64,000 nt of DNA from Lachnospiraceae bacterium KM106-2 (GTDB taxonomy: Bacteria; Bacillota; Clostridia; Lachnospirales; Lachnospiraceae): contig AP018794.1 of NCBI GenBank assembly GCA_009731425.1, positions 1,743,960-1,807,959 of the forward strand. The letters run 5' to 3'. Under the pieces are notes generated by a model that was not told the DNA's origin, did no database searches, and saw only the letters and a list, made by a program, of their open reading frames with translations. Made by a program: the position numbers and the translations under genes. The first letter of the stretch is position 1; each line of letters opens with the position of its first letter. Positions 17,507 through 26,638 of this stretch are shown here, piece after piece.

Positions 17507-18721
17507 CTATTTATGTCTATTCTTTTGTAAGAATTCTGGAATCTTAATACCTGTATGTTCACTTTCAACATTGGATATTGGTCTAGTTGGATGAGATACT
17601 GGCTTCATAGAGCTTAATCTCTCACTAGCGACCTGTGCAGATGTTGTAGCTGTTGAACTTGGCGTTCTTGTTGCTGCAGTCTGCTCAGTTGACATATTAG
17701 GTTTATATTGATAATTTGGCTTTAATGTATTATTTAAAAAGCTTGGAGCCTTAACTGGCTGGCTGTTTGCTACTTCCTCTAATCCAGTAGCGATTACTGT
17801 AATCGTACATTCATCTGGAGAAGTTTCATCATACATCGCACCAAAAATGATATTTGCTGTTTCACCAGCTAATTCCTGAACGTAAGTAGCTGCTTCATTT
17901 GCTTCGATCAAGCTGATATCACCAGAGATATTGATGATGACATGAGAAGCACCTTCAATTGTAGTTTCAAGTAATGGACTTGTAATTGCCTGCTTAACAG
18001 CATCAATACATTTCTCATCGCCTTTACCAAGACCGATACCGATGTGAGCGACACCTTTATCTTTCATTACAGTTTGAACATCTGCAAAGTCAAGGTTGAT
18101 AAGTCCAGGTACATTAATTAAGTCAGTGATACCTTGTACACCTTGTTGTAATACTTCATCTGCTTTGCGAAGTGCATCTGGCATTGTCGTTCTACGATCA
18201 ACAATTTCAAGTAAACGATCGTTAGGAATGACGATAAGTGTATCAACGCTTTCTTTTAAGCGATCGATACCCCCAATTGCATTATTCATTCTTTGTTTTG
18301 CTTCAAATTTGAAAGGTTTTGTTACAATACCAACAGTTAAAATACCCATTGATTTAGAAATTTCTGCAACAACTGGAGCAGCACCAGTACCAGTACCACC
18401 GCCCATACCACATGTAACGAATACCATGTCGGCACCTTTAATAATTTCAGTAAGTTCTTCTCTACTTTCTTCAGCAGCCTTAGCACCAACCTCTGGTTGT
18501 GCGCCAGCACCAAGTCCCTTCGTAAGCTTCTCACCAATTTGAACACAAGTTGGAGCCTTGCACGTCTTTAAGTGCTGTTTATCTGTGTTAACGCAGATAA
18601 ACTCTACTCCGATAATATTTTCTTCAATCATTCTATTTACAGCATTATTACCTGCACCGCCAACGCCGATTACAAGTATTTTTGCAGTAGCTTCAGACTC
18701 GTTCGTTCTTATTTCAAGCAA
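17507..18721 (-). CDS. ftsZ: Cell division protein FtsZ
   Basis: FtsZ is the tubulin-like GTPase that forms the Z ring. The 404-residue product has the N-terminal GTPase domain ([17 protein letters not shown] at 15-31; the tubulin signature GGGTGTGAA near residue 107), the C-terminal domain, a Thr/Ser/Pro-rich linker (about 325-385), and the terminal IPEFLQKNR peptide that binds membrane tethers. The start codon is TTG at 18721 with GGAGG 7 nt upstream; no nearby ATG fits. It is the last gene of the dcw cluster and is followed by spoIIGA, as in Bacillus. FtsA and SepF are not encoded in the window. Confidence 0.98.
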   Translation of the reverse strand: MLEIRTNESEATAKILVIGVGGAGNNAVNRMIEENIIGVEFICVNTDKQHLKTCKAPTCVQIGEKLTKGLGAGAQPEVGAKAAEESREELTEIIKGADMVFVTCGMGGGTGTGAAPVVAEISKSMGILTVGIVTKPFKFEAKQRMNNAIGGIDRLKESVDTLIVIPNDRLLEIVDRRTTMPDALRKADEVLQQGVQGITDLINVPGLINLDFADVQTVMKDKGVAHIGIGLGKGDEKCIDAVKQAITSPLLETTIEGASHVIINISGDISLIEANEAATYVQELAGETANIIFGAMYDETSPDECTITVIATGLEEVANSQPVKAPSFLNNTLKPNYQYKPNMSTEQTAATRTPSSTATTSAQVASERLSSMKPVSHPTRPISNVESEHTGIKIPEFLQKNRHK

Positions 18722-18770
18722 GATAGTTCCTCCTTCACTTCTAAATTAACCCTTATAACTATTCTCTCAC

Positions 18771-18779
18771 ATTATATCA
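18771..18779 (-). promoter_or_regulatory. Probable extended -10 promoter of ftsZ
   Basis: On the minus strand TGATATAAT (TG-n-TATAAT) lies about 50 nt before the ftsZ start in a 180-nt gap. No good -35 is visible at 17 nt, which fits extended -10 promoters. It would allow ftsZ transcription apart from the upstream dcw genes. Confidence 0.45.
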
Positions 18780-18887
18780 AAGCAAATTTTATCATTTGCT
18801 AAACAAATGCCTTTTTTGCATAGCTTTAGAATCTTATAACCTATAATATATAATATAGTTTTTTGCACAAATAATCAACCCTAAAAT

Positions 18888-18924
18888 AAATATATTTTCA
18901 TTTATTCTACATGAAAATATATTT
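18888..18924 (-). terminator. AT-rich 14-bp palindrome across the ftsQ stop codon
   Basis: Perfect 14-bp arms (AAATATATTTTCAT and its complement) flank a 9-nt loop that contains the ftsQ stop codon. ATTTTAGGG follows on the minus strand. It is AT-only at its base, so it may be a weak terminator or an mRNA 3'-end hairpin between ftsQ and ftsZ. Confidence 0.4.
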
Positions 18925-19624
18925 TATCCTGTCCTGCTTCGTAATCAGTCAGATCAAAATAACCTTTTAATTTTTTAGCTTTTGGTAATATTTTTGCTAA
19001 TTCTGCCATGACTGCATCATAGCTTTTTTTGTCTCCTAAGTACACTCGAACCTTATTCATATATAAAACAAGGTTATTTTGCGAATCGTACATAATTTTA
19101 TCGATACTCATATTATATTGCTGAATTTGCTCTGAAATATTTAAGATTTTATTGAATATTTTTTCATCTTTTACTTTCACTTTACCATACAATTGAATTT
19201 CCTCAAATGGGATTCCGGATATGACTGGTATCTTAGCAATTTTCTTTTTAGAAATTTCTAAAACATTACCATCTTCATCAAAATATACATACTGATTCAT
19301 ATATTCTAAGCACCCTGCGATTTCTTTTTCGATCACACGTACTTTTATCTTATGACGATTGACATAGTCGACCTCTAAGCCGTCTGCAAATGGTATCTTA
19401 TACGTATTCTTAAATCGTATCTTTGAATAGACATACAAGGTATTTTGATAGGTATTCTTTCGGATAATGGATGCAACCGTTTCATCCGTACTATATTTAT
19501 TTCCTACCACCTCTATCGTATTCAGATCGAAAGCAGTTAGCACATACATAGCTAGTCCCATAACAAGGATTACAATGAAAGCTAGTAGTCTCTTGATATT
19601 AATTCTTTTACGTTGAAAACTCAT
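18902..19624 (-). CDS. divIB: Cell division protein FtsQ/DivIB
   Basis: FtsQ/DivIB is a bitopic membrane protein that stabilises the divisome with FtsL and DivIC. The 240-residue product has a short basic cytoplasmic N-terminus, one membrane segment at about residues 13-30, a POTRA-like domain beginning at FDLNTIEVVGNKYSTDETVASII (about 32-54), and an extracytoplasmic beta domain. Sequence identity in this family is low, so the call rests on architecture, the POTRA start and its place between murA and ftsZ. The AGGAGG is 13 nt from the ATG, which is longer than usual. Confidence 0.88.
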   Translation of the reverse strand: MSFQRKRINIKRLLAFIVILVMGLAMYVLTAFDLNTIEVVGNKYSTDETVASIIRKNTYQNTLYVYSKIRFKNTYKIPFADGLEVDYVNRHKIKVRVIEKEIAGCLEYMNQYVYFDEDGNVLEISKKKIAKIPVISGIPFEEIQLYGKVKVKDEKIFNKILNISEQIQQYNMSIDKIMYDSQNNLVLYMNKVRVYLGDKKSYDAVMAELAKILPKAKKLKGYFDLTDYEAGQDKIYFHVE

Positions 19625-19674
19625 TTGTACTTTTCTACCTCCTTTTACGATATTGTAGTTTCTCTATCACGTCA

Positions 19675-20928
19675 TTATTGAACTTCTTTTACATCTGCAC
19701 CTAATAAAGTTAAATCTTTGCAAATATCCTCATAGCCTCGTTTAATATATTCAATTCCGTTTACATGAGTGGTTCCTTGTGCTAACAGGCCTGCTATAAC
19801 AAGTGCAGCTCCACCTCTTAAATCATAGGCATTCACTGAACATCCATCGAGTTGATCTACTCCAGTTATTAAAGCGATCTTATCGATCACTTTAATATCA
19901 GCACCCATTTTATTTAACTCTGCAGCATTTTTATATCTTGATTCAAAGATATTCTCCACCAATAGACTGGTACCTGTTGCGATCGATAGAACCGACATAA
20001 ACTGTGATTGCATATCAGTAGGAAAACCTGGATATGGGCTAGTTTCTATCATCTGAATGGCCCTAGGCCTCTCATACATAGAAATATTGATATAATCATC
20101 ACCCATTCCTACACGACATCCCATTTTACGAAGAACCGTTACAACTGATTTGTTCTCCAAGCAGCACCTTCCACACAATGTGACATCTCCGCCTGTTCCT
20201 GCCAGTGCAGTCATATAGGTCCCCATAACGATCCGATCCGCTACAAGTGAATATTCTACATCTTGCAGTTTCTTCACACCATTTATAAGGATCGTGCTTT
20301 CGCCTGCGCCTTTAATATTTGCGCCCATCATATTTAAGAACACACATAGTTCTTTAATCTCAGGCTCCATAGCCGCATTTTCAATTATCGTTTCGCCTTC
20401 TGCTAAGACCGATGCCAAAATTAGATTCTCGGTTGCTCCAACACTAGGAAAATCCAGATGGATCCTTGTTCCTTTTAAATGGGCAGACTTACAGAAGATC
20501 AATTCTCCATTTTCGATAATCTCCACATCAAGCTGTTTAATTGCTTTCAAATGCAGATCGATCGGTCGTTTGCCGATGGAACACCCACCTGGATAAGTTA
20601 TCGTTACACATTTATTGCGTCCTAATAATGCACCTAATAAAATTATGGAGGAACGCATCATACTGACATATTTTTCAGCAACAACATCAGAAGTCAAATT
20701 GGCTGCATCTATAATAACGGAATTGTGTTCCCAAGTAACAATACAGCCAATGCTTTCTAATATTTTAATCATCACGAATACATCTGCGATTTTAGGACAG
20801 TAATTAATTTTGGTGATACCACGGTTCATTACGCTTGCTGCCAATATAGGCAGAACGGCATTCTTCGAGCCATGAATATCGATTTCACCGTGCAGATGCT
20901 TTCCACCGATAATTTCTATATAAGCCAC
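19675..20928 (-). CDS. murA: UDP-N-acetylglucosamine 1-carboxyvinyltransferase MurA
   Basis: MurA transfers enolpyruvate from PEP to UDP-GlcNAc, the first committed step of peptidoglycan synthesis and the target of fosfomycin. The ~417-residue product has the EPSP-synthase-type double domain, the N-terminal GSKNAVLPILAA (about 20-32) and the catalytic Cys116 in GGCSIGKRP, so it should be fosfomycin-sensitive in principle. The start is GTG at 20928 with GAGGTG upstream; the earlier ATG at 20949 has no ribosome site. It lies between ftsW and ftsQ, where many Firmicutes have murG or murB instead. Confidence 0.96.
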   Translation of the reverse strand: MAYIEIIGGKHLHGEIDIHGSKNAVLPILAASVMNRGITKINYCPKIADVFVMIKILESIGCIVTWEHNSVIIDAANLTSDVVAEKYVSMMRSSIILLGALLGRNKCVTITYPGGCSIGKRPIDLHLKAIKQLDVEIIENGELIFCKSAHLKGTRIHLDFPSVGATENLILASVLAEGETIIENAAMEPEIKELCVFLNMMGANIKGAGESTILINGVKKLQDVEYSLVADRIVMGTYMTALAGTGGDVTLCGRCCLENKSVVTVLRKMGCRVGMGDDYINISMYERPRAIQMIETSPYPGFPTDMQSQFMSVLSIATGTSLLVENIFESRYKNAAELNKMGADIKVIDKIALITGVDQLDGCSVNAYDLRGGAALVIAGLLAQGTTHVNGIEYIKRGYEDICKDLTLLGADVKEVQ

Positions 20929-20989
20929 TTGGCACACCTCAACATTCATAAAAATATATATTATTATATGATGTCAAAAAATATGTGTG

Positions 20990-22135
20990 CTATCTCTCAT
21001 ATTTTATCTGATTCGATACCCCTAAGGCAATTCCCATTTCAGCAATCAGGATGGTAACCGAAGTACCACCATAACTGATAAATGGCAATGGAATACCCGT
21101 TGATGGAATTGAGTTTGTTACTACTGCGATATTGATCATAACCTGAATTGCGATATGTGCCAAAATACCGACACAGATCAATCCACCGAATAAATCTGGT
21201 GCACTAATGGAAATGATAAATAATCTCCAAATTACTAATACAAAAATGATGATCAAGGTAATTGCTCCAACCAACCCAAGTTCTTCACAGATAACCGAGA
21301 AGATCATATCATTATGAGACTCTGGAATAAAACCAAGTTTCTGCATACTATTTCCAAGACCTACGCCAAAGATACCGCCTGATGCGATTGCATATAAGCC
21401 TTGTAAAATCTGGAATCCTTTTTCATGAGTCTCTAAATTTAACCATACTGCAAAACGTTCCATACGATAGCCCTGTAATAATACGAACAATCCTACAAAA
21501 CCTAATCCTAATAAACCTACGCCTACGAAATATCCTTTTTTACGACTAGCTACAAACACAACTGCAACCATAATACCAACGATTACAATTGCTGTACTTA
21601 AGTTTTCTTTCGCGATCAATAAGATCAATGGCGACATATAAATCGCAATCCTTATGAATCCACCTAATTTGTTAACTTTCTTCGGTGCTACCTGCACTAT
21701 GTACGCAACAAATAAAATTGTCGCGATTTTAGAAAGCTCTGACGGCTGAAAGGATAATGGGCCTAATGGAAGCCAACGTTTTGCACCATTTACTTCACTT
21801 CCGACTACTAAAACGGCAACCTGCAAAAAGATGGCAAGAATATATAGCCCTGTAACCGGTTTCACATTAATAATTGGAAGCTTTTTCAGAAAGATATGAT
21901 AATCAATTCTCGATACAAACAACATCAGAAAGATTCCTAAGCATACGGCGATCGCCTGCTGTTTTAAGAATCGAAATGGTGTACCGAAGTGAATTTCCGA
22001 ATAATATGAGCTCGTGCTATAAATCATGACCAATCCAAATGCAGCTAGAAATAGCGTCAAAAATAACAGACTGTAGTCATAATAACTATGAAATTTTTTC
22101 GTTTTATTGTTTCGTTCTCGCTGTGTACGTGTCAT
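20990..22135 (-). CDS. ftsW: SEDS-family peptidoglycan polymerase FtsW/SpoVE
   Basis: FtsW is the septal glycosyltransferase that polymerises lipid II with a class B PBP. The ~381-residue product has about ten hydrophobic segments and SEDS marks: GAKRWLPLGPLSFQPSELSKI, LQGLYAIASGGIFGVGLGNSMQKLGFIPESHNDMIFSVICEELG, and STGIPLPFISYGGTS. I chose ATG 22135 because AGGAG lies 7 nt upstream. A GTG-started extension to 22159 lacks a good site. Whether it serves vegetative septation or spore cortex (SpoVE) cannot be told from sequence; the cluster has only one SEDS gene. Confidence 0.95.
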   Translation of the reverse strand: MTRTQRERNNKTKKFHSYYDYSLLFLTLFLAAFGLVMIYSTSSYYSEIHFGTPFRFLKQQAIAVCLGIFLMLFVSRIDYHIFLKKLPIINVKPVTGLYILAIFLQVAVLVVGSEVNGAKRWLPLGPLSFQPSELSKIATILFVAYIVQVAPKKVNKLGGFIRIAIYMSPLILLIAKENLSTAIVIVGIMVAVVFVASRKKGYFVGVGLLGLGFVGLFVLLQGYRMERFAVWLNLETHEKGFQILQGLYAIASGGIFGVGLGNSMQKLGFIPESHNDMIFSVICEELGLVGAITLIIIFVLVIWRLFIISISAPDLFGGLICVGILAHIAIQVMINIAVVTNSIPSTGIPLPFISYGGTSVTILIAEMGIALGVSNQIKYER

Positions 22136-22175
22136 TTTCCCACTCCTAGCATCCGCCACTTTCTCATTTTAATTT

Positions 22176-23534
22176 CTATTTTAATTCATTGACATATTGT
22201 TTGAACATGTCTCCGCGTTCTTCAAAATTCTTGAACATTCCCCAACTTGCACATGCAGGCGATAAAAGAATGGAATCACCTTTATTAGCAAGTTTTGTAC
22301 TCTCTTCAACTGCTTCTTTTAATGTCTCTACCATAACAATGTTACTAAAGCCCATCTTCTTTGCAGTCTTAGCAATCTTGTCTTTTGTCTGACCAAGTAA
22401 TACAAGATATCTTACTTTATCTCCAAAAGAAGCAATCCACTCTTCGTAAGAAGACTCTTTATCATAACCGCCTCCGATTACGATCGTAGGTGTGATCATT
22501 GCTTGAACTGCTTTGATCGCTGCATCTGGATTAGTTCCTTTTGAGTCATTATAATATTTAACGTCATTAATAGTATCGACATACTCGATACGATGTTCAA
22601 CCGCTTTAAACTCTTTAATTGTTTTTTTGATAATATCCATTGGCACATCCATCTTCATGGCCATACCTACAGCAGCCATGATATTCTCATAGTTATGTGC
22701 ACCTAGTAATTTTAACTCATGGATATTACAGATTACTTCTTCTTTGCCATCAAACTTTGCGATAATCTCATCTTTACGAAGGAACAGACCTTCTTCTAAC
22801 TCACTCTTACTGCTGAAAAAGATTACTTTTGCAGGAATGTTTTTCGCTGCTTTTCTTAATTCTTCATCTTCATAGTTAAGAATACAAGCATCTTCTTCTG
22901 TTTGATTTCTCGTAATGGAAATCTTAGTATTAATGTAGTTTTCCATTGTATGATGTCTATTTAAGTGATCTGGTGTTATATTTAAAATTGCACTTACTTT
23001 TGGATGGAATTCATGGATTGTCTCTAATTGGAAACTACTGATCTCAGCTACTGTTACAGAATCTTCTTTTGTCTGTAATGCCATATCTGTATATGGAGTT
23101 CCAATGTTACCAACTACGAAAGAAGAAGCAAAGTGTGCCTCCATAATACTGCCTGTTAATGCAGTTGTTGTTGTCTTTCCATTTGTTCCTGTAATAGCGA
23201 CAACTTTTCCTTTTGCGAAATTATAGGCTAACTCGATCTCACCCCAAATTGGAGTGTTCATCGTTCTAAACTCATTGACAAACGGTAAATCAGTTGGGAC
23301 ACCAGGACTTAATACTACCAAATCCATATTTGCCATCTGCTCTTTGCTGATTTCTCCAAAGATTGTATCGAATTCTACTTTTTCATCAAATTTCTTTAAA
23401 ACATCGTCTTTCTCTACATTGGCATTGCTATCATAAATTGTAACGAAAGCTCCCACTTTTTTTAATAGTTTCGTAGCTGCTACTCCACTTAACCCAGAGC
23501 CCACTACTAATACTTGTTTGTCTTTTAGTTCCAT
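22176..23534 (-). CDS. murD: UDP-N-acetylmuramoylalanine--D-glutamate ligase MurD
   Basis: MurD adds D-Glu to UDP-MurNAc-L-Ala in the cytoplasm. The 452-residue product shows the Rossmann-like N-terminal domain (VLVVGSGLSGVAATKLL), the ATP-binding GTNGKTTTTAL near residue 115, ILNITPDHLNRHHTMENYINTK with its Lys/His contacts, and the C-terminal NDSKGTNPDAAIKAV and ILLSPACASWGMFKNFEERG. AGGAGG precedes the ATG. It lies between mraY and ftsW. Confidence 0.97.
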   Translation of the reverse strand: MELKDKQVLVVGSGLSGVAATKLLKKVGAFVTIYDSNANVEKDDVLKKFDEKVEFDTIFGEISKEQMANMDLVVLSPGVPTDLPFVNEFRTMNTPIWGEIELAYNFAKGKVVAITGTNGKTTTTALTGSIMEAHFASSFVVGNIGTPYTDMALQTKEDSVTVAEISSFQLETIHEFHPKVSAILNITPDHLNRHHTMENYINTKISITRNQTEEDACILNYEDEELRKAAKNIPAKVIFFSSKSELEEGLFLRKDEIIAKFDGKEEVICNIHELKLLGAHNYENIMAAVGMAMKMDVPMDIIKKTIKEFKAVEHRIEYVDTINDVKYYNDSKGTNPDAAIKAVQAMITPTIVIGGGYDKESSYEEWIASFGDKVRYLVLLGQTKDKIAKTAKKMGFSNIVMVETLKEAVEESTKLANKGDSILLSPACASWGMFKNFEERGDMFKQYVNELK

Positions 23535-23564
23535 AGTATCCTCCTATTTTTCATCTTCTTGATG

Positions 23565-24521
23565 TTATAATGCACTAAATCCAATCAGACACATTAATGC
23601 TGTCACAATAGAGAATATCGCTACAACTCTAGTCTCTGACCATCCACATAATTCAAAATGATGATGGATCGGTGCCATCTTAAAGATTCTCTTTCCACCT
23701 GATATTTTAAAGTAAGTTACTTGTAACATAACTGATACAGTCTCTACTACGTAAATAATACCTACGATAAGGATAAATAATGGCATTCTAAGAACGATTG
23801 CAGTACTTGCTACAAATCCGCCTAATGCAAGAGAACCGGTATCCCCCATGAACACTCTTGCTGGATAGACATTATATACTAAGAAACCTAATAAACTACC
23901 TGCTACTGCACAAGTAACTGGTGAAATATCTGTTTTTAACACAATTGCAACAACACTGAAGAAAGTTGCTACTAATACAGTTACGCCTGACGCAAGGCCA
24001 TCTAATCCGTCAGTTAAGTTTACACCATTCACTGTTCCAAGCATTACAAAGAATAGGAATGGAACAAAAAGCATTTTAAGATCAAATAGATCTCCATCTG
24101 TAAAAGGTATAATGATACTTGTTCCTACATCAGTAAATTGATATAAATAATACGTAAATATTGTTGTTACAACAATTTGTGCCAGCAGTTTCTGCCATGC
24201 ACGTAGTCCCAATGAACGTTTCATAACAACTTTAATATAATCATCTAAGAAACCGATGAGCCCAAAGCCTACTGTTACAAAAAGAATTGGGATCAGATCT
24301 TTATGACCTGCCACATAAAAGCCACATGTTAAAATTACACTTAATACAATTACAATTCCGCCCATTGTCGGAGTTCCTGTTTTCTTTAAATGCGACTGTG
24401 GGCCTTCATCTCGAACGAATTGACCAAACTTTAACCGTTTTAAAAACGGAATAAAAATGGGGCTTAGGATTACGCTGATAAAAAAGCTTACTAGTACTGG
24501 CATAAATAATTGGATATTCAT
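23565..24521 (-). CDS. mraY: Phospho-N-acetylmuramoyl-pentapeptide-transferase MraY
   Basis: MraY transfers phospho-MurNAc-pentapeptide to undecaprenyl phosphate to form lipid I. The 318-residue product has about ten membrane segments. It carries family marks GPQSHLKKTGTPTMGG (residues 40-55), FLDDYIKV (the DD pair), NLTDGLDGLASG, VFMGDTGSLALGG and MAPIHHHFELCGWSE with the HHH motif. GAGGTG precedes the ATG. It is downstream of spoVD and upstream of murD. Confidence 0.97.
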   Translation of the reverse strand: MNIQLFMPVLVSFFISVILSPIFIPFLKRLKFGQFVRDEGPQSHLKKTGTPTMGGIVIVLSVILTCGFYVAGHKDLIPILFVTVGFGLIGFLDDYIKVVMKRSLGLRAWQKLLAQIVVTTIFTYYLYQFTDVGTSIIIPFTDGDLFDLKMLFVPFLFFVMLGTVNGVNLTDGLDGLASGVTVLVATFFSVVAIVLKTDISPVTCAVAGSLLGFLVYNVYPARVFMGDTGSLALGGFVASTAIVLRMPLFILIVGIIYVVETVSVMLQVTYFKISGGKRIFKMAPIHHHFELCGWSETRVVAIFSIVTALMCLIGFSAL

Positions 24522-24628
24522 TTTTTGTCACCTCATAATATTATCTTAAGTTTTTATGATCTTCGTTCCTTGGATGAAAATCAATAAACTACTATACAAT
24601 TTTTAACTCTACGCTATAACATTATATT

Positions 24629-26563
24629 CTATTCCAAGTATAGAATCAAGTCGGTATTTTTCTTCACAACCTCGCCTGCTAGCGGGAATTGTTCTGTTAC
24701 TACATCACCTTTACCACTATAGTAAACCGACTCTATTCCTAGGGCATTCGTGAGTTCTTTGACTTCTTTTTTGGTCTTACCAAGTAAGTTTGGAATCGTT
24801 ACTTCGCCAATGTTATTGTCTTTTATTTCCTTTTCTGAGTAATCAGGTTCAATCCCCATATAAGGAAGAATATTATCAAATAGTTCCTGAACTCTTGGAG
24901 CTGCAATGGTACCACCATAATAGAGCCCCTGTGGTTCATCGATCATAACCAGTGCCAGAACTTTTGGATTATTTGCAGGTGCAAATCCGATAAAGGATGC
25001 AATATACTTTCCATTGCCACGAGGAAGTTTCTGACTGGTTGCTGTCTTACCACCAATTCGAAATCCTGGGAGATAAGCCCGATGACCTGTTCCCGTAGCA
25101 ACGACCTGTTCTAATAAGTCCTTCATGGTATCACTAGTCTTCTTACTGATCACATTCGTATCCCCTTGATAGGATATGTCTTTTACCAAGGAACCATCCT
25201 TATTTCGAATGGAAACACCAAAATGCGGAGTAATCTGATTCCCTCCATTGATAACGGTACTAACTGCCGACATCAGCTGTAGCGGCGTGATCTGAAACCC
25301 TTGACCAAAGGACATCGTCGCAAGCTCCACCGCTTTTACGTTCTTTATATTATGCATGATACTAGATGCTTCTCCTGGCAGATCAATACCGGTCTTCTTA
25401 AATAGACCTAGTCGGTCAAAATACTTATACATATTCTTTACACCTAGTCTGGCACCTAGTTCCATAAAGACTGGATTGCATGAATTCTTAATACCATCTA
25501 CAAATGTTTCCGATCCATGACCACCTACTTTGTGGCATCGGATAATTCGGTCTTCTACTTTCTTATAACCTGGACAATAAAATCGATCTGTCAGCTTTAC
25601 AACACCTTCTTCTAAGGCCCCCGTTGCTGTTACGATCTTAAATGCACTACCAGGTTCATAAGTATCACTTAAACAACCATTTCTCCACATCTGGTTTAAT
25701 AATTCATTCTTTTTCTTATCACTAACCGCAATATTCATATCATAATTCAAGGTATAAGGATCATTCAAATTAAACTCTGGATAGTTGACCATCGCCGTTA
25801 ATTCTCCATTTTGAGGATTCATAACGATCACTTTTACACTCTTTGCCTTCTTTTCTTCATAGGCACGTTTTGCAACCTGTTCTGCATATTTTTGAATGTT
25901 GATATCTAAACTAAGATGAACATCTTTTCCTGCAACAGGTTCTTTCCTGTCTTCTGCCGCATTTTCAATCTCGACACCTCTTGCTGTCGTCTGTGTCAGA
26001 ATATAACCATCCAACCCTTGCAGATATTTATCATACTTCACTTCAAGTCCAACAATCCCCTGATTATCACTTCCAGTAAAACCGATTACCTTTGAAGCAA
26101 GTGAATTATAAGGATAAAATCGCTTATAATCCTCATCGATCATTACTCCCTGTAGATCGTACTTTCGGATCTTATCTGCAATCTCTTTTGACACATTTGA
26201 TTTTACTCGTTCGATAGAAGATACTTTTTCCACCCGTTTTCGTACTTTCTCTTCTGATATTTCAAGCTCTTTAGACAAGACGCTGATCACTCGTTCAGGA
26301 TTCTTGATCTGACTGTGAATGACCGAAATTGTACAAACCGGCTTATTACTTGCAATCTCAGTATTATTACAATCATAAAGAGAGCCCCTCTCAGCTTTGA
26401 TCGGGCGCTCTCTCTCATGAAGCTCTTTTGCTCTTTGTCCATAATATACTGATTTAAATATCATAAGATATGCAAGACGCCCGGTTAATGCAATCGAAAT
26501 TATCATAAACATGATCACAACTATTAATACATTTCTTCTGTGGTATGATTTACTTCCAATCAT
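24629..26563 (-). CDS. spoVD: Class B penicillin-binding protein with PASTA domain (SpoVD-like)
   Basis: This membrane-anchored transpeptidase crosslinks septal or cortex peptidoglycan. The 644-residue product has an N-terminal membrane anchor (about 10-32), a PBP dimerisation region, and a transpeptidase domain with SAFK (active-site Ser), SCN, and a third motif reading KTAT instead of KTGT (codons at 25037-25048). One C-terminal PASTA domain (VTIPNLLGKTKKEVKELTNALG onward) is present. Length and a single PASTA match SpoVD of Bacillus (645 residues), so I prefer SpoVD. A role in vegetative division is also possible. GAGGG precedes the ATG. Confidence 0.88.
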   Translation of the reverse strand: MIGSKSYHRRNVLIVVIMFMIISIALTGRLAYLMIFKSVYYGQRAKELHERERPIKAERGSLYDCNNTEIASNKPVCTISVIHSQIKNPERVISVLSKELEISEEKVRKRVEKVSSIERVKSNVSKEIADKIRKYDLQGVMIDEDYKRFYPYNSLASKVIGFTGSDNQGIVGLEVKYDKYLQGLDGYILTQTTARGVEIENAAEDRKEPVAGKDVHLSLDINIQKYAEQVAKRAYEEKKAKSVKVIVMNPQNGELTAMVNYPEFNLNDPYTLNYDMNIAVSDKKKNELLNQMWRNGCLSDTYEPGSAFKIVTATGALEEGVVKLTDRFYCPGYKKVEDRIIRCHKVGGHGSETFVDGIKNSCNPVFMELGARLGVKNMYKYFDRLGLFKKTGIDLPGEASSIMHNIKNVKAVELATMSFGQGFQITPLQLMSAVSTVINGGNQITPHFGVSIRNKDGSLVKDISYQGDTNVISKKTSDTMKDLLEQVVATGTGHRAYLPGFRIGGKTATSQKLPRGNGKYIASFIGFAPANNPKVLALVMIDEPQGLYYGGTIAAPRVQELFDNILPYMGIEPDYSEKEIKDNNIGEVTIPNLLGKTKKEVKELTNALGIESVYYSGKGDVVTEQFPLAGEVVKKNTDLILYLE

Positions 26564-26638
26564 GCGCTACCCTCACTTACTTCATTGGTTTATTTTATTA
26601 TTGAAGTAAGTAGGATATGCTTCTTTTATGAATTTTGA

